A stretch of DNA of 64,000 nt from Strongylocentrotus purpuratus (taxonomy: Eukaryota; Echinodermata; Echinoidea; Camarodonta; Strongylocentrotidae), in NCBI RefSeq assembly GCF_000002235.5, contig NW_022145599.1, positions 4,424,905-4,488,904 of the forward strand, given 5' to 3'. The translations under genes and the position numbers were made by a program. Every line of letters begins with the position of its first letter. Position 1 is the first letter of the stretch. Positions 11,985 to 26,100 of the stretch are shown piece after piece. The notes under the pieces were generated by a model that was given only the letters and a program-made list of their open reading frames with translations, was not told the DNA's origin and did no database searches.

Positions 11985-12240
11985 TGGCTGGGGAATAACC
12001 CCCTGCTTATCGGGGCACCGGTGTGCCAGCGGTGGTACTCTTAGCTGGCCCCTCATGAATCCTCAAAAAGGGGCTTCCCCGACTCTCACCTGGATCGACT
12101 AGCTCAATTGAGTTGCGACCCGGAGGTGGACCACCCAAGGCATATTTGCGAGGACCCTACGGCTGTCCAGCGAGTCAGTAGTACACCTCCTCACTGCCCA
12201 GCCTGTGTTAGCACAAGAGGGTCCTCCATCATCCTTTTTA
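11985..12240. other. GC-rich block of unknown origin
   Basis: Within AT-rich surroundings, this block is visibly richer in G and C and contains short inverted pieces (for example GGGGCACCGGTGTGCC). I see no conserved protein in any frame. It may be a fragment of an older retroelement or a structured untranslated segment. Confidence 0.4.
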
Positions 12241-15200
12241 AGTCCATTACCTGACGAGCCTTCGTCATGTAGGAAGATGCGTCGCGAGACTTAAGAGAGT
12301 CTGTCCTCACACCTGTCTGTGGAGAAAAGAGAACCAGTGCTTCTGTAAAGTATCGTCATCACTGGATAAAAGTGGTAAAGTCTTCCAAGAGCAGTTACAT
12401 CCATCTGATTTAGAAATGTTGTGATTATCTCCCATGGAGATCTTTAAAGGACAAAGTTAATACTGAAAGGATTTATTGTAGGCTACACACCAAATTTTAC
12501 TCATAAATGACTTATATATCTGTTGGACATGATTAAATGTAAATGCTGAAAAGGTGTTTGGTTATCAAAAAAAATTATGAGGGAAAGAAAGGAAATGTTT
12601 CAATAGTGCACACACTTTAATGACTCTCAGAGAACTTGAGTGTTTTAAAGGAAAGAAAGGAGAGAATGATTTATATATGTATAGCACACCTTAATGTATG
12701 TGCCAAATAAGGGCCCTGCCTTATGAAACTCACACTTAATTGTATTAAAAATTGGCAACATTACTTAGATCTCATTGTATTTTACCACAACATGACTTTT
12801 AACTGGGTCATGGTCTTAATCAATTGATTGTGAGTTTCATGTTGCAGGCCTCATACATGTAAATGTGAGTATGTGAGTGTGTGTGAGAAGTAGAGTTCGA
12901 AAAGAGACAAAGGAGAGGTTTTATACATATGAATGAGAGTATATTACAGATGAAAGCTTATAATATTTTTGTACTTGTATAGTCTAGTGATTGTTATTTT
13001 TTTTTGCGGTGAGCGTTTTGTACTAATAGATTTCCAAAGGATTGCATTTGCTCCATATGAATAGGTCACTTTACTTACGCATGTTGCTATAACATTCAAC
13101 TCTCTTTTAAAATTCATATGATCTAATCCATAAACATTATAGGGCATTCACTTAATTTTCAAAGGGAGGTTTGAACATTTGAATCCATAGCGAGGGCATT
13201 TATGTTCTTAGATGAGACATCTTTATCTTCTCTCATCCCAGGCTGTGAAACTAAAGCCAATAACAAAATTGCACAGACAAAATATTTCTAAAAAATAAAA
13301 AATCAGCTTTTATTTCTTCACATCAAGCTTCCTGTAAATGCTCCTGGCATTCTTACGTGACAAAATGAGTCTTGTTAGGATTATTGCAGCCTTTTGCAGG
13401 CTATACATCTATTATAACTCAGAGAATAAAGCATCTAAAGTAATATTGATATGTAGAAAATATGTTTGTGTATTAAGAAAAAGCTCTTTTCCTGATTGAT
13501 TTTATTCTTGAAAATATGCTAGAAACTTTTTATTCTGGAATTGTTTACTTTTGCAGAACAGTTGAAAACAAATTTTTCATCTATTTTTGCAGACCAGAGT
13601 GTGTTATTAGGTGAAAAATGTTGGATATTTTATAGTTGTTTGTTCTAATTTTCCTATCGCATTGGTTGCTTTAAATTGTTTATTATTCAGCATTATGTAT
13701 TCATTTAACCAAAGAGATATTGTTAAATCATGTTTTATATCAGTTTGATGTTATAGTTCAGAAAATGAGAGTTGTAATGATTTGTTGTAGTAATTTACAA
13801 GTGTTGTAGATAGGCTTTTAAAATGGAATGATTCTTTAATGAACATTTCTATATATTTCTATGAAACATGATTTATAATCATATTGGTGATATTATGTGT
13901 GGTAGGTAAGGAGAAGAGTGAAAATGGTTATTGAAGAATTATGTTTATAGGTTTGTCATTTTCTTTTGTATGTTGATCTTCAGAATTTTGATGCTGTCGT
14001 TACTTTCTTTATCATTCCAATACCGTCAGACTGTTGTGCTTGGTTCAATTTATTCATGATAGCATTTCTTTCAAGGAAATCTACATGTACACATCATCAA
14101 CTATTTCGACAACACAACACAACACCATCAGCAAATCAATAATAACAAAAAAACATTAACAGCAATATAGAGATCAATTTCAAGCAGCATGAAAGGATAT
14201 CAATCATACAATGTAGTTTGTAGCAAACACAAAAAACAACACACTACACAGTATATGACCTACAACGTGATTTATCCAAGTCTTGGAAACTTGTCATCTG
14301 AACATTTCTTTCATTGTGCATAGATATGCAGGACATATCTGAACTCAATTTTATATACTCTATGTAGTGAGATATCAAAGAAAATTTTACAGACAGTGAA
14401 AATATGTACTGTATGTTATAGTGTTGTGAAGAGTTGGTGCTTCAATTTGCAGTTGATCAGTATCATAACATTTTATCCAATCTGAACATCGATATATTGC
14501 TGTACTTCTAGTTTACAATGAGAATGTTAGTAAAGCATGTTTGTATGGAGATGTAACAACACATTCCAATCTGTTCCATATTGCAGAGTTAATTTCTCAA
14601 CACTCCCAATAAAACTTTGCTTTGTTAACAACAATCCTTTGTTACAGCAAATGATGATATATTTTTGAAATACCAATGCAGATTATAAATAGAGAATACA
14701 GTTATTCAATAGAGGTACAAACCTCAAATGCCTCTAATTACAGATAAAGAGATATGTGTTCGTCATCACTGAAAGGCTTGTATGAATGCAAACTATGGGT
14801 TTGTATTGGTCTGTGGTGTTGGTATCCTTACAAGTTCATTTATAGAGGAGTGTATTCTTTTTTAGATGTCTACTCTTGGAGATACCATACAGTTAAGATC
14901 ATTTATACTACATCAAGTTAATATTTCCCTAGGAAGTATTATGCAGGTAACCTTGAAAAAACTATCTGAGTTACACTAAAAACTCCAAGCATACCAATCA
15001 CCTTTGAAGACAGGTTCCCCCATGAATACCTTTGCGCTCTTCAAAGTCACTTTACTCTTTAGTAATTATTGTAGTTTGCTCTTTCTTTTTCCAAATGAGT
15101 CACTTTAAAAAAAATTGTCACTTTAGTCTTCCCTTTGTATGTTCATTTGAATGCTTAGCATGTTTATTAAAAAAAAAGGGAAAGAAAATAAAGTTATTAT

Positions 15201-16020
15201 AAGCTGCGCTATTCTGTACATCATTCCTAATTATGGTTGTTTATTGTTCTTCCTCTTTATCATTTGAATACCGGTAGATTAAACAAAAACAATTTAAACA
15301 CAAAAGTCTTGACATACATTGCCTAGTAATGTTAGTCACTTTTGGATTAGTGTTTCAGGAATCATGTTTTATTTACTTTAAAAGAAAACAAGATATCAAA
15401 TGTTAAATCTGTCGGGTTTAGCAAATTTGATTTGTACATTGCCAGACAAGTACGTGTGTGTTGCAACTGAAAAAGGTCTTTTACATGATAAAGAGGAATG
15501 AAAATACAAACTCTATCTCGTTGTTATAAGAGACTTCATGTAAGGCTATTTCTTTCTCCTTTATGCCTAATGTTTGATATTGGCAGATGTCCTTGCTTTT
15601 GATAAAGATTTAATTCTTATATATGCTGAGTTTGACTTTTTTACCCTATACATTACATGCATCTGGCGTATTTAGTTTTGTAGTTTTAAGCAGTATCTCT
15701 ATACATTTTTTTTATATTCCAGCATTTGCATTTTTCTATCTATAAAACTATGAAACTAAAGAGGAATCAATCATGTAAATTGGATAAACCTTGTACTAAC
15801 AATATTTATCAGTGATAAAAGAGTAAATTGAAAGTACTATCATGGGGATACTAACATAGATACATTAAAAACTGTGTACATCTAGAAGGCTCCGAAATGA
15901 GACCGTTAGACATAACTTGCTAATTTTCAAAACATGAAGAATGTTTGAATTCAATGTAGCAATCATGGAGAGCATTTTGACTTGTTATCCAAATAATTAT
16001 GATCATGATGTTTAATATGG

Positions 16021-16095
16021 TCTGCTGAGAGGAAGAAGGACATTAACTCATATAACTTTACAAAGAGTTAACGTTTTTCTGGCTCTTAGCAGACG
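16021..16095. repeat. short fold-back element (family with the TTCTGGCTC core)
   Basis: The arms TCTGCTGAGAGG-AAGAAGGAC and CGTTTTTCTGGCTCTTAGCAGA flank paired TTAACTC and GAGTTAA. It is the same family as 9236-9306 and 34038-34108. Confidence 0.7.
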
Positions 16096-16549
16096 AACCC
16101 GAGTGCCAAATAGTAACATGTAAGTTGTATAAAGTAAGTATTATTATCTTTTCCATGATGTAACACAAGCTAACTTTATGATACATAGAACTTGGTAGTA
16201 AAATTAGAAACCTCCTGGGGTTCAATATCTCAGTTTGTTTTATGAGGTGAAATTAGAAGCTTAAAAAATTAACTGGGAATCGAATGACTGTGAAACTGCA
16301 TATATACGTTGAAAATTGATATTGGCAATAATAAAATGGGATATTTGTGATTTTAATTGACTGATGCTCAAAGGTGTCTTTTTGATATTGTTGATACTGG
16401 TTGTATTGATGGTAGGAATGATGGTGATGGTGATCATGAAGATGATAATGGTTATGGTGATGGTGATGTGATGACGATAATGATATTATAATGGAGATGA
16501 AGATGATGGACAATGATGAGCAAGTGTGTGCTTGTAAAAATGATGCCTG

Positions 16550-16710
16550 GCTGGAATGCTCCCCAGGGAGTGGAGAATGTGCATACATTGTGTGTGGATA
16601 AGCCTGAATCCAATGACCGGGGTAATAATATTTATCTATGAAGTGCTTTGAGAGGGCCTACGGTCCTGAAAGCACTATATAAGAACAAACTATTTTTATT
16701 ATTATTATGG
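16550..16710 (+). repeat. SINE-like element, 3' part with (ATT)n tail
   Basis: The sequence GAATGCTCCCCAGGGAGTGG followed by TACATTGTGTGTGG, GGGGTAATAAT and a GCACTATATAAG tail ending in ATT repeats matches 40978-41139 nearly base for base. It lacks the tRNA-like head. Confidence 0.75.
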
Positions 16711-17508
16711 TGGTGATGCAGATGATGATGATAATGGTAATGGTGATAGGATGGTGGAGATGATGATGGTGATGATGATAATGATAATACAATAATTGTG
16801 ATGATGATGATATCAATTCTGATAATTACATATATGACATCAAAGAAAATTAATTTTCATGGAATTTGGTGAGAGTACAGGTGATTAATGGAGTGATAAA
16901 ACAGAAACACTGGAAACACTTCAAAACTAAAATTGCTCAACAACAAAAAATTCAATCTTTCACCAAAGAGTGTGTTATGTTCAATTTTTATTGTAGCTTA
17001 TTCAACCATACCAAAGGCACAAAAACCAGCATATACAAGATTTATTTTGCATAGAAACACACATCAATAATATATTGCGGCGGTAGGAATACAATCTGCA
17101 ATAAAAATAGCTTTTTGAAAATTGGAAATTATTTGATCATTTCACAGCATTTTTTGTTCCAAGAGCTCACTTAGACTGTCAAGGTGATACCTTAGAGGAC
17201 GGAATATTGAAGAAAAAGATTCAGGTGCAAAAATAGCCAAATCTATCCAACTATGCTTCATAATATTAAATACTAGATAAAGGCACACACACAATTCATC
17301 AAATTATCTTATGTACATTTTGTTCCAGCTGATCTACTGCCAACAATATACATCGTTTCTCATAAATAAAATGTCAATTATAGAAGTATTTCATCACGTA
17401 TGTACAATGTTCTATTTACATGTTTTGGTGTATGAAACCAAGAGGAGTGTAGGAATGTTTGATCAATACTACTCCAGAATGCAAGATCTTCACACAAATG
17501 TCACATTT

Positions 17509-17512
<4 letters not shown>

Positions 17513-17541
<29 letters not shown>
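17513..17541. repeat. (TA)n microsatellite
   Basis: An uninterrupted TA dinucleotide run of about 14 units in non-coding DNA. Confidence 0.9.
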
Positions 17542-17544
<3 letters not shown>

Positions 17545-19361
17545 TTGCTCAATACAAAGGATCTTATCTTCATTTCATTCCAAAAGATGAGAGCTCTCCT
17601 TGAACCAAAAGCCACCCCCCCCCCTACAAAAAAAAAAAAATATTAATAAAAAAATATTAATAAAAAAATGAAGAAAAAAATAATTACACTATGATATAAC
17701 AGACAAGAGTAATTGTCTGTATATGTGATGCTACTCTCGACATTATACACATCATACAAACATGTATACACATGCACAAGTACTAACTTTAAAACTCTGA
17801 TGTATGTTAAAATTTATGATCATCTGCATCAACATATACTTGTACGCATATGAAAACATCTTCTCCATCATAAGATTTATTTGTATCTATATTCCCATTG
17901 CAAAGTAACCTCAAATAGTTTTCAGAGGTCAGTCTGACTTTGCAAAAACTATGACTGCATGAAATGGACTTGTCAATATGTTAGTGGAGAAACATCTACT
18001 CGGTATTATGTTGAATGGTCTATTATAACTAACCCAAAGTCTATTAACAACAGAAATAACATTTTTTTTCCAAAATAGTTTTTCATGACTGGCCATCACA
18101 ATTCAAGTACACATATGACAGAATCAAGAACGTTTATAGAAAACACTTTAAATATATAACTTGACGCTCATTCTAGAATCAGGCAAGACTTCCACACCAA
18201 CCAACAAAGCAAGAAAACCGCAATTTTGATAAATATCCAAATATTCTGTTCTGCTTCTCTCACCTCCAATTATCAAATCTTTGTAGTATGATTGGAAACC
18301 CTTGCAAATCACTGATTCTAACAATTATTCTATAATACAATCTGATATCTCCCATATCATTCTTGTAAACATTATGATATACTTTCTATTTATAAGCCAT
18401 CAACTTTATATACATTTTCAATCAGATTTTATACAGGACTTATACAGATTTCAGAAAAAAAGATCAAGAAGTTAATGTAAGATAGTTGGTAAAGGCACAT
18501 ATAATATTTTTCTTTGAATACTCTTGTAATATTGATATAATTCATTATTTATCTTTATACTGATGAAGCTGCTTCGGGCAATGATGAATGAAAGAATTTG
18601 TAATATCATTTTTTTTCTTCAGTTGAATTTTGTAAAATATAATTGCATAGTTCCTTTTCAAGGTTTGATCAAATTTGGGGGTTTGAAAGCAATATGGGGA
18701 ATCAATACAGATGTGCAAAACAATATCAAGTTTTCAATGAAACCTTTCAATCTCAAATCTATAATATGGGTATTTACATTTCACATAAAATCAACTATTG
18801 ATTTCATTTGAAAATTAAGTGGAAATACAGGCCACAAAACTGAAGTCCTAACATATTTCAAATAAATCAGTATTCACTGCAATCACTATGATATATCACT
18901 TGTCTATTTGACTCAGGTATGAAAAATGTACATACATGTATATAACATTTATGTAAGAAAAATATATAAATTAGAAAATATATACATTATGTAAACATAG
19001 AATTTGTTCATATTTTCACATCAATGCATATCTAACAATCCCATTTGGAACTAATTCACATTTACGAGACATTAGGTGAGACATATACTGATATTTAAGC
19101 CAATTCATTATTACATGTACAAAAATAAAGAATTCTTACACAAATTTAAGACAAACAGAAAAGAAATGTCGCTTATTTAAATTCCTATTTATAAAACATC
19201 AAATGTTTACTAACAATACTTAGTGTGTCATTGATGATTTGAGCATGAAAGCATTTCACTGTAAAAGACATACAACACATACATGTAACTGTCAAATAAT
19301 TAGCATAAATTAAAAACAATTTCATACAGAACAAGCAATATTTTTCATCCAATTTCAATTC

Positions 19362-19367
19362 TTTATT
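19362..19367 (-). terminator. candidate polyadenylation signal for the dynein gene
   Basis: On the - strand this reads AATAAA, about 455 bases after the dynein TAG stop. Other A-rich signals exist further on, so this is only a candidate. Confidence 0.35.
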
Positions 19368-19822
19368 AATCCATCATTATCTGTTCACAAGTCAGAAGAT
19401 GAAACATCTTCATTCATAAATTGATTTTTAACTCTATTTTATAACTATCCACATTTCCACTTCAATATAAATGAAATTTAAGATGGCTGAGGGCACACAA
19501 TTATCTATTTTTGTCTTACATGTAATCATAAGTGATGCTAGGGATGCTTTCACATATGAAATGACATTAGAACAATTTACTGCCATATCTAACCATCTGT
19601 ATATCTGATTGTTGTAGCTGTACATGTTTGGTCCATTGACACTCTAAAACACGGCAGGCAAACACCTGTATCATCATCTATTGCTTTATGTACTATTGAT
19701 CGCTGTCTCATTTCAGCATTATTATTATTTAATGTTGTTTGTTCTCTAATAACCAATTGGCTTATTGCAGTATCTAATAGATGCTCTTGATTATTCCTGT
19801 AAATGCATGATCACCATGGTTA

Positions 19823-20119
19823 CTAATCATCCAGCTGGCAGAGAGCAGCCACGCCCCTATTGGTCCAGTGCCTCTGGGTCTTATCCGACGGCAGCTCCAT
19901 CCACATCACAAAGTTGGTGGAATGACCGGTGGTGGAGAGGGTGCCACGCCTAGCGCTGGTCTTGTAGACGGGCGTGTTGTAGATGGAGGAAGGTTTGAAG
20001 TCTGCCTTGCGACCAGGCTTCATCCAGATGATAGGGATGGTGTCGAAGAGTGTCTTGGGGAGGGATTCAGAGAGGACCTTGGTAGGACGATCCCAACGAC
20101 ATCCCTCTAAGAACAGACC
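19823..20119 (-). CDS. DNAH3: DNAH3 window exon 52, terminal coding exon
   Basis: 98 codons plus TAG (19823-19825). Encodes [39 protein letters not shown] and the tail [11 protein letters not shown]. The tail is nearer to DNAH3 than to the DNAH7 ending LCQLNS. Confidence 0.97.
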   Translation of the reverse strand, partial: GLFLEGCRWDRPTKVLSESLPKTLFDTIPIIWMKPGRKADFKPSSIYNTPVYKTSARRGTLSTTGHSTNFVMWMELPSDKTQRHWTNRGVAALCQLDD

Positions 20120-23100
20120 CTAAAGGGAGGAGAACAGGATAAAACAAGCACACATTATACTTCCAATCTTGATCTTTAAGATGTCATCAGAGCATAAAAC
20201 TTACAATTGATGGAAACTTTGATGTTCATGGTAGCTTCCATGGAAACCTTGATTTGATTGGCTGTCGAGTGATGTTGCCATGGTAGTTGATATTGATGGC
20301 AAGGTTACCATCAGCGGTACGTTTTATGCAACGGGCCCAGTTCTTTTTTAAATCAAAGTTTGCAATAATAATATTAATTGGCTAGGCAATAACCCCCCTT
20401 TCTATACACAACCCAGGTGTGGTAGAAGTAATTCCTTGAATGCTTTTAGTGCCTTTGGGCACATTGGCTACAGCCATGGTAATAGTAGCATACACTTTGT
20501 AGATGCCTTTCCTTGAGTATCCCCTGGGATGGACAATATCACTGCAGCTATTGCTATCATGCATAATTGTTGTACTCTTAGACTGACAGTTTCACATATC
20601 AATAATTACATTTAAACAAGGCATTCAACAATTTAGCAATGAAATCTGGATTTGTCAAACACATTATAACCTGACAAGTGCTCCATTTTCTTGACTTTGG
20701 CCCATATGGTAGGTCTACATCCCAGACCAGTGTGTATGCCCTAGCTTACACAAGGTATTTTCTGCACTTCAGCTCTCAACAGTGAAAGAACCTTCAGACA
20801 TTCCTTGAAAGCTGTTTTAGAGTGTGTACATTGGAGGTTATGGAAAGCCAGGGCGATACCACCAAGGACCTTGGGGTAGATTTTTTAGAAATATTAAAGC
20901 CGGACTGCCCTTCTTGTAGAGCCTTGCGCCCTCTACATAGCCAACAATGCCTAAGCGGTACCCGTTGATCCCCCATGATCCTCTTTTTCTTATTTTAACT
21001 GAGAGCTGATTTGATGAGATAACCACCTGCAAGTGACCATGCAGGGAGGTCTAATTCCCCTTGCCAAACTAGTGCAGATAGGCTTTAAAGCCCTTTTGTA
21101 CTATCAGCTCTCAATTAACATATGAAAAAGAGGATCATGGAAGACCAACAGGTACCGCTTAGGCATTGTTTGCTATATAGAGGGCGCAAGTAGCTATAAG
21201 CAGTGGGGCTTTAAATGCACTATCATGACATAAAGCTTGCAAACAAAATGACACAGAGTTTATCTAACTGGTCTAGCATACATACCTTGATGAAAGCCCC
21301 ATCCTCAGGCCTGGCACTGACAGAGTCTTCAAAGTCAGTCACTTCAAACTGGAATCCAAGATGGTCTATGGGAATGGTGTACTTTCTGGCATAGTTCTGA
21401 CTCACACCTGATGAAGAAAAAGAATGTATGATATTATGATATTCTGTTTAATAGTCCTTTCATACCACAAACACAATTCATGCTCCAGCTTGCTCCCATA
21501 AAAACTGCTCCAGGCTATATTTTATCAAAGATAGAGAGTTCAGGTAGGGTTACAATTTTGGTTGGGTTGATGGTTCAGTTCAGGGTGAAGTATAGTTTTA
21601 ATCCAGGGTTTCAGTTAAGAATTCAGTTAGTGTAGGACGCAGATTTCGTCTACTGCATTCTTCATTTTGACTGACCAGTTTAAATATAATACATTATGTG
21701 TAACTTAGCAACAATTGTTGATTAATTAAAAGTATATTTGGCTTACCAGTGAGGAAGGAATGTGTGAAATAGAATCCAGACACCCAGAATACATCAGGGG
21801 CACCATGTGCAATCCAGTCATTGAAGAACTTTAATCTGTAAAAGTACCAGAGCACACATTAATTTAAAATGAATACTTGTACTGAATTTGCAAGGAATGC
21901 ATATATAATCGATTAAATATACCGACTTCAGGGTGCCATCATTCTATCTTGATGGTTGAAAATCAATGACATTTTTAATTGTATAAATTTTATTAAACAA
22001 AACCTTGAGTTGAGAAGAGCTGCTTCTATTTTTTATACAGCTTGCAAGGTAACAATCAAATATTATTATTATCATTATTATTATGTCTCACTCATTTCTC
22101 AAAGTCTGAATGTTTCAAGATCATGAAGATGGGCACCTACCTGGCCAGGAGATCATTGATGTAGCTACCCATGGGTTTGAGGGAAGGGTAACTCTTGGCA
22201 GCCCACATAGGAGGTACCTTGCCCACCAGCATGCAGTCAAAGACATCCTCAAGCTCCGAAGACATCACCACCAGACCCTTGATGGCCTTCTGGATATTCT
22301 GCAGACTGGCACGGACCACGGTGGTGAGGCGGTTGAAACGGATCAGCTCCTGCCTCAGGACAGTGTTCATAGACTCCTCATAGGTCACAGGGTACTTCTT
22401 GATCACCTGCAGCGATAGAAGTATGAAAAGTGTTGCGGAAAGAAATGTTATGACTTCATGTCTTCAAGAAGCTATTAACTCGGGTACCCACAACCACAAC
22501 TATGACAATAGTGAGGATGACAAAGATAATGACAGTGAGGATGACTAAAATGACGATGATGATTATGGTAGGTACTCCATTTATGGTATATATTAAATTC
22601 ATGCTGTAACATAAAGGCTTGTACTCATATGATGTGGTAAACCATGCCGGTTAATGGCAGGTTTTTTTTCAAGCATACCTTACACATCCTGCACTTTTTT
22701 CATTTCCACTCGCAATTCATTTAGTACACACACACAAGAAGAAAAAAACCCAGATGCAGTTTATTGCAGCATATGAGAACGGGCTTTGACTGTACAAGAC
22801 AATAATAATAATATTCAGTTTTTATATAGAGTCGCACCCTTCTACCAGTACTGTTTTGGTGTCCTGATACTGCATGTATATCAACACAAGCAATATGTTG
22901 ACCATTTTAGGGTTCTTTCATTCATCACATCAGTCCATTCATATAGTGTCAACCAGAGAGTGACATCAGGCAAAACTATCAATAAAGGTGTGAACTATAA
23001 TCAAGTAAGGAAATAGGGTCACAAAGGGTCAGTCATGACTCGCAGGACAATAACGAAGGAAGTTTCAAGTTTCAAGTTGATTTATTTCTACTTTATCGAA

Positions 23101-26100
23101 GATAACATAATTGAACATAATGAACATGGTAATTATTATAACTAAACATACAATATAGAAACATAATGTACATGGTAATAGTTATAACAAAAGATACAAT
23201 CATAAGTTTGATAAATACATTGCAAAAAAGCTAAATAAAGTGGGGGATCTACTAAAAAGCAAAGCTTGTATTATGTAGGTCCCAGTTAATAGGTTTGTAT
23301 ATAAATTAGGGTATCTGAATAAACATATGTACGCCTACAATAGAAGAGACATATACATACCATCTCCATATCAAAGTTTGGAGGTAGCTTGGAGAGGATA
23401 TCATTAGCAAGATCCTGGATCTGTTCAGCGGGTGACTTGCCCCCTTCTCCGGCCTGACGGGGTAGGGTACACAAGATCCCATCAAATAACTGTGAGGAAG
23501 AAGAAATCAATAGGTTTTAAGATAAATGTTACTTGAAGAGGCACGATAGCTCAGTCGGTAGAGCAGTGGTCTCGTAATCCGGTGACTCGGGTTTGAAACC
23601 AAGTTGATGCGCTAGTGCCCTTTGGTAAGGCATTGATCCTCATTACCAGGTCCCTCGGAGAGGACCTAAAGCTGTCGGTCCTCTGGTTGCTTACTTACAA
23701 GCATCTATGCCTTCCTAGCAGTCAGATAAAATAACCAACACCACTAATAAAAAGAATTGCTGAGCTTGAGGATTAATATTGCTCCGATTGTTTGTTTTTT
23801 AGTGTGTGTATATGTTTTGTTTCTATGCAAAATGATTACTATTCTGAATCTAGAGGAATGTACATTTACCAGAAGAAGAAGAGTAGAGAAACACTGTCTA
23901 AACAGAGACAAAATGGGATGATAAACAACTTACAATCACCATTACCTTGTGCGCATTTCATTTCATCACATAATACTATCAAATGGTGCCAGAGGTGTGA
24001 TATCAAGCCCCATTTTTTCAATAATAGATACCAATATATATATCTTTGGGATGTTCGAAAAATAACAGAGGAGCTAGGAACCAATGTCTACTTTGCTTTA
24101 CCTGTTGTGTTTCTTGGTTGTCCTTTGTGATGTCAGCATTCTCATGAAGTCCAAACACCTCAGGGTGGGGTATGAGAGGTAGACCACGCAGGTACTCCAC
24201 ATAGCTCTCATAGTCACCATGCAGAGGACAGTAGTACATACCGCTGTCTGAGAATCTGCAATCATATGACAAACAAACAGAGACATTTGGACGGGGTTCA
24301 ACACTAAATTTTTCTTGGAAGGGGTCTGGACTGACCTTTTGGAGTATGTATGCATAGGCCATATGTAAACATATAAGAATTTTTGGTGTACGGACTTAGA
24401 TTGTGGGCGCTGGGTGCCTGTCAGTGTCGTGGACTGCATTTGCAATAATAAGAATACCGTACATTTATATAGTACATTACATAATACATTTCAATGCGAC
24501 TTAAGACACAAAACCATAATGCAGGGAGTGGGCTGTTGGATGTACCCTTGAATCTTTGGATAAGGTACAACGTAGTGAGGGGAAAAAAATCTCTAGTGTC
24601 TATTGCTTATGTTAAGCCATATAATTAATGTAAATGTAGGTGTAATAACAATCCAATTATGACCTTAACTATGTCCACTGAAACAATTTCTACAATAAAC
24701 TGTTTGATTTGAAAGAAACAACAGATATGACCGGTGATACAAATGTGTATTCTTTGGTAGATCTTTCACCACGATTGAGAGTGTTCTTACGTGAATTTAT
24801 CTTGCTCCGTGACCTCTGGTGTGTAGAACTTGGACAGGAGAGACATGAGAAGACGTCTGTCCTTGTCGTCCGTCACACGTCCACCATAGTTACATTCCCC
24901 GGTCAGGTAGATCAGGGCATCGTATGGGGTGTCATCGTAGTTATTCAAGAACATCTACAAGGTAGAGGAAATGATTTCATTGAATGAGCACCAAGAAGGA
25001 AAATGAATAGCAACTTCTGAAGCTTTATCCAGACATGGTATATGTTTGATAATTTTTTACTAATCTATATCACAATATCTGCCTAATACATTTCTTTCAT
25101 TAAAAGATAACAGCATAAAAAACATGGGGATGGTATTCACCACAGAATTCTTAAGTAAACAGAAGCAGAGATACATGGATAAATGACAAAATTTTTAAGT
25201 ACAGAAAGAAAACAAATCCATCAACCATATTTTTAATGAGAAAACTATTACAATCCCTCCGGTTAAAGGTCGATTTATCAACACCCATATCAAAAGCAGA
25301 TTTCAATCAGGATAATAAAACAAAATCTTTTTAAACAAAACTAATAATCTTAATGAGATGGGGAGGTGTTGTGGTGGGCTGTACAGAGAAGCAAAGTTGT
25401 GATGAAATGGCTTACCTTGAGCTGTGTCATACTGATCCTAAGATCCGATTCATTGAACTCATAAGGGATGTTCCAACCAAGAGGACCAAACTTTCTTCTC
25501 TCTTGGGTCAGGGCATGGAAGAAACACAGACTGAATAGAAGCTTCTGCCAGACCACAGGCTGCACAAAGATCAAACATGCACAAAATAATTAACAATAAC
25601 AGATTATAGCATTAGTGATGATGATGAAATACATTGGGATGTTTATAATGCCTATGAAAAAAAGTAGCATGAGAGAATACAAGAGAATTATCTTGAGGGT
25701 AAGTCTCTGGTTGCCTCATTAATGTTAAAGCATTGTCTAATCATTTAAACAGCTATACATCAAGGCTTCATCTTTTTCTAATATTGATTATTTTTATGAT
25801 ATAGTAATTATATGACAGCAGCTATGTATGGCACAAAGAGGGACTAACGATATGTATTTAATCACTCACATTTAGTTTTTAATCATTCTAAGTACTACAG
25901 AATCAAATTTCAAAGCAGACATGAAAATACTGGTGCACGAATGGTAGCAGTATTATACTTTGGAGTAATTACAACAAAAAATTCTCAGTATCATCCTTCC
26001 TTTCAAATGGGAATATATCTCACAGAGATGAGAATCTCAAGATGAATAAACATCTTTGATTGTGAAGAGAACTTTTTTCCCTCCATCATTCATTAATTGA

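Larger units (their letters stand above)
12241..19822. other. AT-rich DNA between the two convergent genes
   Basis: No exon of either gene and no other protein is supported. It should contain the 3' ends of both transcripts. It holds GAT/ATG microsatellites near 16410-16520 and 16705-16815, a fold-back element at 16021-16095, a SINE 3' part at 16550-16710, a TA microsatellite at about 17513-17541 and A-rich runs near 17628-17680. Confidence 0.6.
20120..21285 (-). other. dynein intron between window exons 51 and 52
   Basis: Holds two adjacent, oppositely oriented copies of a TTAA-flanked MITE (20894-21088 and 21085-21214); the rest is non-coding. Confidence 0.7.

Noticed and set aside
16253..16588. 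Histidine-rich open frame on the - strand
   Set aside because: It is the translation of GAT/ATG microsatellites and a SINE edge.
22110..22418. Open frames on the + strand across window exon 49
   Set aside because: Shadow of the highly conserved dynein exon on the other strand.
23541..23612. A tRNA gene
   Set aside because: Pol III boxes are present but the cloverleaf is poor and the SINE body follows; better called a SINE head.
23792..24130. 112-codon + strand open frame
   Set aside because: It runs antisense across window exon 47 and intron sequence; the - strand dynein exon explains the region.
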